NCBI RefSeq assembly: GCF_000454545.1
Contig: NZ_CM002139.1
Span: 2,039,632-2,103,631 of the forward strand
Direction of reading: 5' to 3'
Length of the DNA stretch: 64,000 nucleotides
From: Xanthomonas cassavae CFBP 4642
Lineage (GTDB): Bacteria; Pseudomonadota; Gammaproteobacteria; Xanthomonadales; Xanthomonadaceae
Both the position numbers and the translations under genes were made by a program. A model generated the notes under the pieces. That model was given only the letters and a program-made list of their open reading frames with translations. It was not told the origin of the DNA and searched no databases. How positions within the stretch are numbered: the stretch's first letter is position 1; every line of letters starts with the position of its first letter. Of this stretch, positions 30,585 through 39,676 are shown piece after piece.

Positions 30585-31714
30585 GCACGCTGTTGCGCCG
30601 ACCGGCGACCTATCTGGCACTGCCGATGCTGTTCAGTTGCGCGCTGACGCTGCTGACCTACAGCTTGCCCGGCGACTACGCGGACGGCATCGCGCTGCTG
30701 GCCGCCGCCGCCGCCACGACCTGCGTGCTGGACGCCGTGCTGCGCGTGCAGTTGCCTGCGGTGGAGCGCTTTCGCGCCTACCGCTACGCCGGCACCCGCG
30801 ACGCCTTCCTGGTGCTGACGCTGGCCGCGGTGGTCACGCTGTTCTGCATTGCGGACGTGGTGCTGTTTCCGATTCCATTGTTCAGCGACCCGTCCTCGTA
30901 TGCCACCTTGAGCCCGCTGCGCTCGCATGTGCGGCATATCTCCAACATGTGCTGGATCCTGCCGCCGATTGCGCTGCTTTGTGTGCGCCATCGCGGCTTG
31001 CGTGCGGCGATGGTGGCGTTTGGGTTCGTCTTTCCGATCGTGGTGATCGACCGCAATCGCATCTTTGCCGGGCTGTTCTCCTTCGTGCTGGTGATGCTGC
31101 TGCGGCGAGACCCGGTGCGCCGGCTGCCGTGGAAGACGATCGGCGTGCTGGTGCTGGCCGGCGGTGGGGTATTTTCGGTGCTGGGCGCGCTGCGTTCGGG
31201 CTCGTTGGCCACGGTGGCGTTGCCGTTCGGCGCGTTGTATCGCGCCATGCCGCAGGGCGTGCAGTGGTTGCTGCTGTACATCAGCGCCGGGCCGTACAAC
31301 TTCGGCGCGATCCTGGCCAAGGGCTATGTCAACACCAGCTTCCTGGTCAATCAGCTGGTGCCGTTCAGTGGCTCTGTCGCCACCGCCGGCACCAGCATCC
31401 CGCTGGATGCGCCCAATATCAATGTGGGGACCGAATTCTTTCCGTTCCTGATGGCCTGGGGCGCGCCGGGCGCCCTGCTGGCGCTGCTGGCGTTGTATGC
31501 AGGGCTGGTGTGGAGCGTGCGCTTGCTCAACGGCTCACTGTCGATCTTCCATGTGCTGATCTTCCTGCGCATCGCCTATGCCTGCCTGATGTCGCCATTC
31601 GCGCCGCAGGCCTTTACCTGGACCAACTTCGGCTTTGTCGCGCTGTGCCTGGTGCTGCATGCCTGCACTGTGCTGTTGCCCACCCGCCACGCCGCATATC
31701 CGTCTGCCGCGTGA
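30581..31714 (+). CDS. wzy: Wzy-like oligosaccharide repeat-unit polymerase
   Basis: This 377-aa membrane protein has about ten hydrophobic segments (LALPMLFSCALTLLTYSL, LVLTLAAVVTLFCIADVVLF, IGVLVLAGGGVFSVLGAL). A large loop contains SAGPYNFGAILAKGYVN, similar in place to the periplasmic loop of Wzy proteins. Position between wzx, a glycosyltransferase and a wzz-like gene supports the call. Sequence identity within this family is always low, so the assignment rests on topology and context. Confidence 0.75.
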   Translation: MSTLLRRPATYLALPMLFSCALTLLTYSLPGDYADGIALLAAAAATTCVLDAVLRVQLPAVERFRAYRYAGTRDAFLVLTLAAVVTLFCIADVVLFPIPLFSDPSSYATLSPLRSHVRHISNMCWILPPIALLCVRHRGLRAAMVAFGFVFPIVVIDRNRIFAGLFSFVLVMLLRRDPVRRLPWKTIGVLVLAGGGVFSVLGALRSGSLATVALPFGALYRAMPQGVQWLLLYISAGPYNFGAILAKGYVNTSFLVNQLVPFSGSVATAGTSIPLDAPNINVGTEFFPFLMAWGAPGALLALLALYAGLVWSVRLLNGSLSIFHVLIFLRIAYACLMSPFAPQAFTWTNFGFVALCLVLHACTVLLPTRHAAYPSAA

Positions 31715-31754
31715 ACGCGGCGATTCCATCCTCCTGTTGCAGAGCCTGCGCATC

Positions 31755-32603
31755 ATGAATCAACACGACGAAATCTATCTGATCGACCTGTGGCGCATCC
31801 TGCGCCGCGAATGGCGCTGGGCGCTGGCCGCGTTCGTCGTGGTCGTGGGGCTCAGCGTTGTGTTCCTGCGCGTGGCCAAACCACAGTGGGAAGCCGCTGC
31901 GTGGATCCAGGTGGGTGAGATCGGCCCGACGCCGGCCGGCCGCGACCCGAAAGTCGAGCCATTCCAGCGCGTGATCGATCGCATGAAGACGCGGCTGTTT
32001 CAGGATGCGGTACTGCAGCGGGCCGGCGTGCCGCTCAAGGGCCGCGCCGCGCAGCTGTATCGGAGCAGCCTCAAGCCCGATCCCGAGCCATATGCCAATC
32101 TGATCGGCATCACCATCCGTGCCGCTTCCTCACAGCAGGCGCGCAGCCTGACCATGGCGACGGTGGACACGCTGAAACGCCTGCATGGCGACACCAATAC
32201 CACCGCGCTCACGCTCGCCCGCACCCGATTGCAGGGCCTGAGCGAGGACCTGCGTGTTGCCACGCGCAACCGCGAACAGCTGCAACGGCAACTCGACGCC
32301 GGGCAGAGTGGAGCGACGAGCCCGGCGCAGGTGCTGGCTGGTGTGCTGCTGACCGACAGCAACACCAACATCCGCGCGATCAAGGCCGAGCGCGACGATC
32401 TGGTTGCGCGGCTGACCGACCGCTATACCTATCAAACCTCGCTGGCGTGGCCGGTGTATGTGCCAGAGCAGCGCGCATTTCCGAACACCGCGATGGTGGG
32501 GGCGCTCGGTCTGCTCGGTGGTGCGGGGCTGGGGGTGTTGGTGGCGGTACTGCGCGATGCCTGGCGCCGCCGTGTGCTGGCGACGTCGGCGGCTGTCGCC
32601 TGA
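31755..32603 (+). CDS. Wzz-like chain-length determinant (no kinase domain)
   Basis: This 282-aa protein has a cytoplasmic start MNQHDEIYLIDLWRILRREW and an inner-membrane helix (LAAFVVVVGLSVVFLRVA). A periplasmic part has helical Gln/Arg-rich segments (TRLQGLSEDLRVATRNREQL) and a second helix near the C-terminus (VGALGLLGGAGLGVLVAVL) ends in a short basic tail. This is the polysaccharide co-polymerase layout, without a tyrosine kinase. It should tune polymer length together with the Wzy-like protein. A 40-nt gap separates it from wzy, and a 266-nt gap follows. Confidence 0.82.
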   Translation: MNQHDEIYLIDLWRILRREWRWALAAFVVVVGLSVVFLRVAKPQWEAAAWIQVGEIGPTPAGRDPKVEPFQRVIDRMKTRLFQDAVLQRAGVPLKGRAAQLYRSSLKPDPEPYANLIGITIRAASSQQARSLTMATVDTLKRLHGDTNTTALTLARTRLQGLSEDLRVATRNREQLQRQLDAGQSGATSPAQVLAGVLLTDSNTNIRAIKAERDDLVARLTDRYTYQTSLAWPVYVPEQRAFPNTAMVGALGLLGGAGLGVLVAVLRDAWRRRVLATSAAVA

Positions 32604-32869
32604 CATCAGCTGCTGCAGGCTGGCGCTTGGGACCGGCGTGCGGCAAAGCTGCGGTGCGCACGGCTGTCATGCGCGCTGCTTTCGGGATTGCGCCGGGCCC
32701 CAGTCCATTAATGCAGTTTGCAGGTGATTCCCACGCATCTGTGTGCCGACCGGCCTGCAACCAAACCGGCGGGCGCTGGCACTCACGGGTCTATCAAGCG
32801 ATGCCGCAGCGGCGGCTCCGCGTCCGGAGAGTGTCGTGAGTTCAGCAGGACAGGTGTGGGAGGCGATGC

Positions 32870-33712
32870 ATGTCGGTGGTCAGTGAGCATGCGGCGCGTG
32901 GCGGGACGGTCGCACCGGAGCAATTGCTGGAGACGCAACGTGCGTTCGACAGCGTCGCCCCCGATTACGACGGCCCGCGCGGCAACAATGCGCTGATCCA
33001 GCGCATGCGCACCACATTGTGGGACACGGTCGCGGCCGAACTGCCGGTGGGCTCGCATCTGGTGGACCTGGGCTGCGGTACCGGCTTGGATGCCGGCGAA
33101 TTCGCACGTCGCGGTTACAACGTGCTGGCCACCGACTGGTCGCCGGCGATGGTCGAGCGCACCCGCCACCGCGCGGCTACGCGGGGCCTGCAAGAGCGCC
33201 TGAGCGCGGCCCACGTCGGCATCCAGCAGCTCGACCAACTGGAGGGCACCTTCGACGGCATGTATTCCAACTTCGGCCCGCTCAACTGCGCACCGGACCT
33301 GCCGGCGGTGGCGGCCGAATGCGCGCGTCTGCTGCGCGCCGATGGCTGTCTGGTATTCTCGGTGATCGGGCGCATCTGCCCCTGGGAAATCGGCCATTAC
33401 GGCGTGCGCGGGCGGTTCAAGCGCGCTGCGGTGCGGGCCGCGCGCGGGGTTGCCGCGGTGGGCATGAACGGCCACACCATCTGGACCTGGTACCACCTGC
33501 CGCGCGAGTTCTACCGTGCCTTCGCCAAGCACTTCGTCCTGGACCGCTATCGCGCGTTGAGCCTGTTCCTGCCGCCGCCGTACCTGGTGGATGTCTGCGA
33601 GCGCCACCCGCGCCTGGCGCAGCGCCTGGGCGCGTTGGACGATCGGTTGGGCGGACTGCCGTTGCTGCGCGACATGGGCGATCACTTCCTGATCGTGATG
33701 CGCAAGCGCTGA
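32870..33712 (+). CDS. SAM-dependent methyltransferase
   Basis: This 280-aa class I methyltransferase has motif I LVDLGCGTGLDAGEFARRG, followed by LATDWSPAMVERTR (acidic loop) and YSNFGPLNCAPDLPAVA (motif IV). A Shine-Dalgarno-like GGGAGG precedes the ATG. It starts the second half of the cluster after a 266-nt gap. It probably methylates a sugar of the surface glycan or a related metabolite. Confidence 0.9.
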   Translation: MSVVSEHAARGGTVAPEQLLETQRAFDSVAPDYDGPRGNNALIQRMRTTLWDTVAAELPVGSHLVDLGCGTGLDAGEFARRGYNVLATDWSPAMVERTRHRAATRGLQERLSAAHVGIQQLDQLEGTFDGMYSNFGPLNCAPDLPAVAAECARLLRADGCLVFSVIGRICPWEIGHYGVRGRFKRAAVRAARGVAAVGMNGHTIWTWYHLPREFYRAFAKHFVLDRYRALSLFLPPPYLVDVCERHPRLAQRLGALDDRLGGLPLLRDMGDHFLIVMRKR

Positions 33713-33724
33713 GTGGAGAGCTCG

Positions 33725-34945
33725 ATGGCCATGGCCGATGTCTGTCTGCAGGGCGCGCGCGCGATCACCCTGGCCGGGGTGTCGCACGCGGCGGTCGGCA
33801 TGCGCAACGGCCGCTTCGGTGGCACGGTCGGCACTGGAACCTTGCGGCTGGATCTGCAGGGCCATGTGCTGGCGCCGGGCCTGATCAATGCGCATGAGCA
33901 CTTGCAGGTCAACTGCGTCCCGCCGCTGCTGCAGGTAGCGCCGTTTTCCAATAGCTATGCATGGATCGAGGCGTTCCAGGCGCATTTCCAGCATCCCGAC
34001 GTGGCCGCGGCACTGCGTGTGCCCAAGGCGGGACGGCTGCGTCACGGCGGCTTGAAGAATCTGCTCGCCGGCGTGACCTGCGTGGCGCAGCACGACCCCT
34101 GGCACGCCACCCTGGATGAAGCCGGGTATCCGGTGAACGTGCTGCGCGAGTTCGGTTGGAGCTACGCGCTGGGCTGGACGGGCTACGGGCCGCCGGTGCA
34201 GGCCAGCTTTGCGGCCACGCCATCGGCGCATCCATGGATGATCCACCTGGCCGAAGGCACCGATGCGGTGGCGCGCGCCGAGCTGGACGACCTCGACCGG
34301 CTGGGGTGTCTGGCGTCCAATACGGTGCTGATCCATGGCGTGGGCCTGGGCGAGCAGGACATCGAACGGGTCATCGCGCGCGGCGCAGCGGTGGTGTGGT
34401 GCCCGTCGAGCAATCTGACTCTGCTCGGTCGCACCCTGGACCCTTGGCGCCTGTGCATGGCCGGGCGGCTCGCGCTGGGCAGCGATTCGCGCGTGAGCGG
34501 CTCGCGCGATCTGCTCGACGAACTGCACGTTGCCGCCGACAGCGGCCTGCCGCCGGACCTGCTGCTTGGCCTGGTCACCGCGCAGGCCGCACGCATCCTG
34601 CGGATGGCAACGCGCGGGCGTATCGCGCCTGGTGCGGTTGCGGATCTGGTGATCGTGCGCGACCGCGGCGGCGAGCCCGCCAACAGCATCATCGGTTGCG
34701 ATCGCAGCGCGCTGCGCGCAGTGATCCGCGACGGCAAGCCACGCATTGCCGATCCGGATTTCGCGCCGTGGTTCGATGCCGCCGGCATACAGATCATTCC
34801 GGTGCTGCTGGACGGCCGCCCCAAGTTGCTCGACGCCGCGCTGGCAGATCCAGCGGTGCTGGCACTGGAGCCGGGCCTGCAATGCGTACAGCACGCAGCG
34901 CCTTCGGCAGCTGATGCGCTGGTCGCCATCGGGGTCGCGTCGTGA
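33725..34945 (+). CDS. Amidohydrolase-family metal-dependent hydrolase
   Basis: This 406-aa TIM-barrel protein has metal-ligand positions in INAHEHLQVN (HxH), DPWHATLDEA, TVLIHGVGLGE and LALGSDSRVSGS (Asp). It begins with the small beta-sandwich lead typical of the superfamily and ends with IAPGAVADLVIVRDRGG. It is related to chlorohydrolase/cytosine-deaminase-like enzymes. A role in a polysaccharide cluster is not obvious; it could remove an amine or acyl group. It sits between two methyltransferase genes. I use ATG 33725; a GTG at 33713 is possible. Confidence 0.85.
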   Translation: MAMADVCLQGARAITLAGVSHAAVGMRNGRFGGTVGTGTLRLDLQGHVLAPGLINAHEHLQVNCVPPLLQVAPFSNSYAWIEAFQAHFQHPDVAAALRVPKAGRLRHGGLKNLLAGVTCVAQHDPWHATLDEAGYPVNVLREFGWSYALGWTGYGPPVQASFAATPSAHPWMIHLAEGTDAVARAELDDLDRLGCLASNTVLIHGVGLGEQDIERVIARGAAVVWCPSSNLTLLGRTLDPWRLCMAGRLALGSDSRVSGSRDLLDELHVAADSGLPPDLLLGLVTAQAARILRMATRGRIAPGAVADLVIVRDRGGEPANSIIGCDRSALRAVIRDGKPRIADPDFAPWFDAAGIQIIPVLLDGRPKLLDAALADPAVLALEPGLQCVQHAAPSAADALVAIGVAS

Positions 34946-35640
34946 GCGCGGTGCCGGTGCTCGATCCGGTGGATGCGTATGCGCTATGGGCGCAGGCGTA
35001 TCCGCCGCATGCGCACAATCCGGTGATGCTGGCCGAAGAGCGCGCCATGCTCGGCCTGATGCCGGCGGTGCTGCAGGGCCAGCATGTGCTGGATGCAGGC
35101 TGTGGCAGCGGCCGTTACATGTTTCATGCCTTGCGGCGGGGCGCACGGCACGTCACCGGCATCGATCTGTCGCCGCAGATGCTGCAGCGTGCCGGCACCG
35201 AACTGGCGCAGCACTGGCCGCCTGGGCGGGTGAGCCTGCAGCAGGGCAGCCTCGATCACTTGCCGCTCGCCGATGCGGTGGCCGATTTCAGTGTCTGCGG
35301 GCTGGTGGTCGGGCATCTGCCGCGGTTGTGGCCGGCGCTGGAAGAGCTGCATCGCGTCACCCGTGCCGATGGCATCGTGCTGTGCAGCGACGTGCACCCG
35401 ATCGGCGATGCGCTGGGCTGGCGCCGCGATTTCAAGTCCGACGGCCGCCACTACGCGGTGCGTCACACCCAGCATCTGTATAGCCACTGGCATTGGGCCT
35501 GCACGAAACTGGGCTTTGCGATCGAAGCCGTTGCCGAGCCGATGCTGGATCCGGCCGATATTCCCGCAGGTGCGCATTTCGACAAGGTGGCGCTGCAGGT
35601 CCCGGTGGCCCTGGTGCTGCGGTTGCGGCGCGTCGCGTGA
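34942..35640 (+). CDS. SAM-dependent methyltransferase (UbiE/Methyltransf_11 type)
   Basis: This 232-aa enzyme has motif I HVLDAGCGSGRYMFHALRRG, the acidic loop TGIDLSPQMLQRAG, and DFSVCGLVVGHLP as motif IV. It starts with GTG overlapping the amidohydrolase stop (GTGA), so the two are coupled. It likely acts on the same substrate pathway as the amidohydrolase. Confidence 0.9.
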   Translation: MSAVPVLDPVDAYALWAQAYPPHAHNPVMLAEERAMLGLMPAVLQGQHVLDAGCGSGRYMFHALRRGARHVTGIDLSPQMLQRAGTELAQHWPPGRVSLQQGSLDHLPLADAVADFSVCGLVVGHLPRLWPALEELHRVTRADGIVLCSDVHPIGDALGWRRDFKSDGRHYAVRHTQHLYSHWHWACTKLGFAIEAVAEPMLDPADIPAGAHFDKVALQVPVALVLRLRRVA

Positions 35641-35755
35641 ACGAGCGGAGCGATAGGCGGTGCCCGCGCTGTGCGAGCGGTGCTCGCTGCTTGCCGCAGT
35701 GCTGCGGACGTGGGCGATGTGGCGTGCACGTCCATCGCGCGCTGCTGTGCACGCC

Positions 35756-36886
35756 ATGACCCTGCATGTGGCCCAGCTTAATCTGGTGGCGACTCCTGAT
35801 GGCCTGAGCATCGAGCAGGTGTTCGCGCAGTGGCCGTCGCTGGCCGACATTGCCGAGGCGGTGGCCAGTGCGGGTATCCGCGTGTCGGTGATTCAGGCCT
35901 CCGCGCTGGAGGCACGCTTGTCGCGGCACGGCGTGCAGTATTGGTTTACCGCGCTCGGCCTGCGGGGCAGCGCTGCACGCGCCAGCACACTGCAAGCGCT
36001 CCTGCAGGAACTCGACGTCGATGCAATCCATGTGCATGGCCTGGAATTCGCCGGCGATGCGCGACGGCTGGCGCGTGGGCTGCCGCACACGCCGATCCTG
36101 CTGCAGGATCATGCCAACCGCCCGCCGCGATGGTGGAACCGCGCGGTGTGGCGTGCACGTTATCGAGCCGCTGCAGGAATCGCCTTTACGTCCCTGGAAC
36201 TGGCGCGGCCGTTCCAGCGTGCGCGTCTGTTCGGTGCCGGCACGCAGCTATTTGCCATTCCCGAATCCAGCAGCCGTTTTACGCCGGGCGCACAGGCGCT
36301 GGCGCGCGAGCTGACCGGCCTGCATGGCGACCCCTGTGTGGTGTGGGTGGGTCATCTGAGCCCGGCCAAGGATCCCTTATGCGTGCTCGATGCGGTCGCC
36401 ATGGCCGCGCGTCGCGTGCCTGGCCTGCACCTGTGGTGCGTCTTCGACCAGGCGCCGCTGCTGGCGCAGATCCGGCAACGGCTGCGCGAGGATCCGCTGC
36501 TGGCGCGCCGCGTGCAGTTGTTGGGCAAGGTGGAGCATGGGCGCGTGCAGACCTTGCTGCAGGCCAGCGACATCTTCGTCTCCGCCAGTCATACCGAAAG
36601 CTGCGGCTACGCGGCGCTGGAAGCCTATGCCTGCGGCAGCCTGCCGCTGCTGACCGATATCCCTGCGTTCGATGCGCTCAGCGCTGCGGGCACGGTGGGC
36701 GAACTCTGGCCGGTGGGCGATACCGCCGCACTGTCGGAACTGTTGGTGCGCGTATCGCGGCAGCGGCCCAGCCGCGCGCACGTGCGCGCGCATTTCGATG
36801 CACGCCTTTCGTTTGCCGCAGTGGGGCGGCAGTGGGCCCAGGCCTACGCCAGCGTGCTGGGTGATGCGCAGGAGCATGCGCGATGA
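35756..36886 (+). CDS. Glycosyltransferase family 4 (GT-B)
   Basis: This 376-aa enzyme starts MTLHVAQLNLVATPDGLSIE. The C-terminal half shows the GT4 pattern VVWVGHLSPAKDPLCVLDAV, RVQLLGKVEHGRVQTLLQAS and the E-x7-E-like nucleotide-sugar motif in SHTESCGYAALEAYACGSLP. It transfers one residue onto the lipid-linked repeat unit. The frame is open upstream to 35660, but the family-like start is at 35756. Its end overlaps the next glycosyltransferase by four bases. Confidence 0.9.
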   Translation: MTLHVAQLNLVATPDGLSIEQVFAQWPSLADIAEAVASAGIRVSVIQASALEARLSRHGVQYWFTALGLRGSAARASTLQALLQELDVDAIHVHGLEFAGDARRLARGLPHTPILLQDHANRPPRWWNRAVWRARYRAAAGIAFTSLELARPFQRARLFGAGTQLFAIPESSSRFTPGAQALARELTGLHGDPCVVWVGHLSPAKDPLCVLDAVAMAARRVPGLHLWCVFDQAPLLAQIRQRLREDPLLARRVQLLGKVEHGRVQTLLQASDIFVSASHTESCGYAALEAYACGSLPLLTDIPAFDALSAAGTVGELWPVGDTAALSELLVRVSRQRPSRAHVRAHFDARLSFAAVGRQWAQAYASVLGDAQEHAR

Positions 36887-37995
36887 AACTGGCGCTGGTG
36901 GTGCCGGGAGGGGTGGACCGCAGTGGCGAGGTCCGCGTGATTCCGGTGTTCCTGACCTTGATCGAGTGGCTGGCGCGCCACCATGAGGTACACGTGTTCG
37001 TCTTGCATCAGGAGCCGCTGCCGGCCACCTGGATGCTGCGCGGCGCCAAGGTGCACAACATCGGTGAGCGGCGCACGCGCCTGCGTGCAGTGGCGGCCAT
37101 CGTCGAGGAACACCGGCGCGCGCCGTTCGATGTGATTCAGGCGATCTTCTCCGGCTACTGCAGCCTGATCGCCGTCCTCGCGGCGCGGCTGCTGCGGCGT
37201 CCCAGCGTGGTGCATATCGCCGGCGGCGAACTGGTGGCGCTGCATGCGATCGGCTACGGCGGCCGCCGGCGTTGGCGTGGACGCCTGCGCGAAGCGGTGA
37301 TCCTGCGCCTGGCCGACCGGGTGACCGCTGCCAGTGAACCGATCATTGCCTGTCTGCAGGCACTGGGCCTCCAGGCGCAGCGGGTGCCATTGGGCGTGGA
37401 TCTGCGCGCATGGCCGGCGGCGCCGCCGCGTGCCCGCCACGGTGCGAGCGCACGTTTGCTGCATGTGGCCAGCCTCAATCCGGTCAAGGATCAGCGCACC
37501 TTGCTGCAGGCAATGGCCGCGCTCAGGCGCGCCGGCGTCGCCTTTACGCTGGACATGGTCGGCGTCGATACGCTGGACGGTGCCATGCAGCGTCTGGTGC
37601 AGCAGCTCGGCCTGCAGGAGCAGGTGCGCTTCCTCGGCTTCAAGACCCAGCGCGAAGTGCGCCCGATCATGCTGTCGGCCGATCTGCTGGTGCTGTCCTC
37701 GCTGCATGAAGCTGGCCCGTTGGTGCTGCTGGAAGCCGCCGTTGCCGGCGTTCCCACCGTCGGCACAGCGGTTGGCCACCTCATCGAGTGGGCACCGGTC
37801 GCAGCGTTGGCGGTTCCGCCAGGCGATTGGGCGGGCATGGCCGAGGCCATCCGCCAAGTGCTTGGCGATGACGAACTACGCCTGCGCCTGGCCTGGGCCG
37901 CGCAATGTCGCGCGGTTCGCGAAGATGCGGCGTTCACCACACGCCAGTTTGAACACCTTTACCGTCAGCTGTGCGAGCGGCGACCGCTGCGCTGA
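36883..37995 (+). CDS. Glycosyltransferase family 4 (GT-B), second copy
   Basis: This 370-aa protein starts MKLALVVPGGVDRSGEVRVI, a typical GT4 entry with Gly-rich loop. The acceptor half has VVHIAGGELVALHAIGYGG and the donor half LLHVASLNPVKDQRTLLQAM, VRFLGFKTQREVRPIMLSAD and SSLHEAGPLVLLEAAVAGVP with the two conserved Glu. It is the last gene of the plus-strand operon, followed by a terminator hairpin. Confidence 0.92.
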   Translation: MKLALVVPGGVDRSGEVRVIPVFLTLIEWLARHHEVHVFVLHQEPLPATWMLRGAKVHNIGERRTRLRAVAAIVEEHRRAPFDVIQAIFSGYCSLIAVLAARLLRRPSVVHIAGGELVALHAIGYGGRRRWRGRLREAVILRLADRVTAASEPIIACLQALGLQAQRVPLGVDLRAWPAAPPRARHGASARLLHVASLNPVKDQRTLLQAMAALRRAGVAFTLDMVGVDTLDGAMQRLVQQLGLQEQVRFLGFKTQREVRPIMLSADLLVLSSLHEAGPLVLLEAAVAGVPTVGTAVGHLIEWAPVAALAVPPGDWAGMAEAIRQVLGDDELRLRLAWAAQCRAVREDAAFTTRQFEHLYRQLCERRPLR

Positions 37996-38107
37996 GTGTG
38001 TCGGTCCAGCAGGCGCGCCGTCGGACCGGTGTGGCTGGGCTGATCGGTCTCAGCACTGGAGCAGGGTTGCCGTCGCCGCGTGCGCAGCTGCACATCGCGG
38101 AAGTTGG

Positions 38108-38130
38108 GCGGGCGTCTTTGCCCGCATTTT
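38108..38130 (+). terminator. Rho-independent terminator after the polysaccharide operon
   Basis: The stem GCGGGC (38108-38113) and GCCCGC (38120-38125) has a 6-nt loop and is followed by ATTTTC. It lies about 110 nt after the last glycosyltransferase stop and before the convergent nucleotidyltransferase gene. Confidence 0.6.
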
Positions 38131-38240
38131 CAGCTGTCAGCGCGATAGTGCGGCGCATGCTCGGCAACTGGCAATGCCGGGCCAGCACGTCCATCGAGGG
38201 AAATAGCACAGCGACGCACCCGGTAGCCGGCGGCCCAGCC

Positions 38241-39455
38241 TCACGCCGGCTGCAGATAGCCATCCAGCGCCGCGCGCACGACGTACAGCATGTCGGTGCG
38301 CGGGATCGGGCGGGTCAGCCGCGTCATCAGCCGACGTGCCTGGGTCTGGCGCACCCATGGCTGACCCTGCAGCCAGAATTGGGTGTGCAGCATGTCGGCA
38401 CGCTCCTTGCGGCTTTCTGCCGACGGCACCACGCGTTCGCGCACGTATTGCCGCGCCTCGCTCAACGAACCAGACCACTCGATCCCGGGCAAGGCTGGCA
38501 GCCACAGGTTGGAGCACGAGGCGGTGGTGAGGGTCTGCCGGCCGGCACGCAGGCGCAGCAGGCGCGGGCACTCGGCATGCAACCGCGCCATCACCTGCGC
38601 CGGCACCACCGCGCGGTAGTAGCGCTGCAGCAACAGCAATGGCGGCAGCGCCCACCAGGGCGACACAGCCGGGTCTGCCCACAATTGCTGCCAGTCGCGC
38701 GGGCCCATGCGGGTCGCCAGCAACGCAAGATCATGCAGATGCATCAGCCGGATGCTGCGATGGCAGATGCCTCCGGCCGCGTGCAGCAGCAGGTGGCACA
38801 TCAGGGCGCCAATGGAAGGGTAGGGGTTCAGCCCCGGCTGCGCGTGTTCCGGCCAGATCCCTGCAGTGATGTCCACGCTGCGCACCGGCAGGCGTTCCTG
38901 GATGCGCGTATGCACTTCGATGTTGATGGGAGCATCGCGGTGTTCGCCCAATCCCGCCACGGCGTCGCCTTGCACCGGTTTGAACACCTGGTGCTTCCAT
39001 TGCTGAAACGAGGCTTCATACCCGAGTTCGCACAACAGCGCGGCCGTGGCCAGCGCGTCTTCGGGCGCCACCAGCAGGTCGATGTCCGCCATCGGGCGGT
39101 CGCCGGGCAGGTAGACGCCCAGCCGATGCAGGGCGGTGCCCTTCAACCCCACCAGCGCGATGCCGGCGCTGCGCGCGGCGCTGTCGATACGGGTCAGCAG
39201 CAGCGCGATACGCCGATGGCGGTCTTCGACATGATCGCGCTGCTCGCTCAGGAAACTGTTCCATTGCGCGTTCTGCCACAACGAGCGGCGCTGCAATAGC
39301 GGCGACACGCCATGTGCCGCTGCCGCCGCTGCGGCCAGTTGCCATTGCAGGCGGTCCCACTGTGGCGAACTGTCGCCTGGCTGCGCCAGCTCGTGCGCCA
39401 GCTGCTCGGTGGCCGTGTGCAGGCCGTGTCGGATGGTACGAAGCGAAAGCTGCAT
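38241..39455 (-). CDS. Nucleotidyltransferase-family protein (NTP_transf_5 type)
   Basis: This 404-aa protein has the motif LKGTALHRLGVYLPGDRP then MADIDLLV at residues 104-129. The DxD (Asp124, Asp126) fits a minimal nucleotidyltransferase site of the PF14907 kind. A His-rich segment (ALMCHLLLHAAGGICHRSI) and a long helical C-terminal half follow. From family knowledge, such proteins sit with HPr-kinase-like, PqqD-like and ABC exporter genes in peptide-modification or polysaccharide loci; their biochemistry is unknown. It follows the radical SAM gene on the same strand. ATG 39455 (MQLSLRTIRHG) is preferred to the longer frame. Confidence 0.8.
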   Translation of the reverse strand: MQLSLRTIRHGLHTATEQLAHELAQPGDSSPQWDRLQWQLAAAAAAAHGVSPLLQRRSLWQNAQWNSFLSEQRDHVEDRHRRIALLLTRIDSAARSAGIALVGLKGTALHRLGVYLPGDRPMADIDLLVAPEDALATAALLCELGYEASFQQWKHQVFKPVQGDAVAGLGEHRDAPINIEVHTRIQERLPVRSVDITAGIWPEHAQPGLNPYPSIGALMCHLLLHAAGGICHRSIRLMHLHDLALLATRMGPRDWQQLWADPAVSPWWALPPLLLLQRYYRAVVPAQVMARLHAECPRLLRLRAGRQTLTTASCSNLWLPALPGIEWSGSLSEARQYVRERVVPSAESRKERADMLHTQFWLQGQPWVRQTQARRLMTRLTRPIPRTDMLYVVRAALDGYLQPA

Positions 39456-39676
39456 GCGGGCGTGATCCGGGAGGTCGAAGGGGCGGGGCGCAATGGTGGT
39501 GTTGCGAGTCAGTGGCGGTGCTACATGGTGGCGGCGTATCGGCTCAGCGATGGCGTTGTTGCACGCCAAGATTGCATCGGGCGCGTCGAGCGCGTTGGCA
39601 CTCCTGCTCGGTCGCGCGAGCGATGGTGTGAATGCGCACCCGGCTATTTCGCGTCCACCGGCAAGTGCATGAATCG

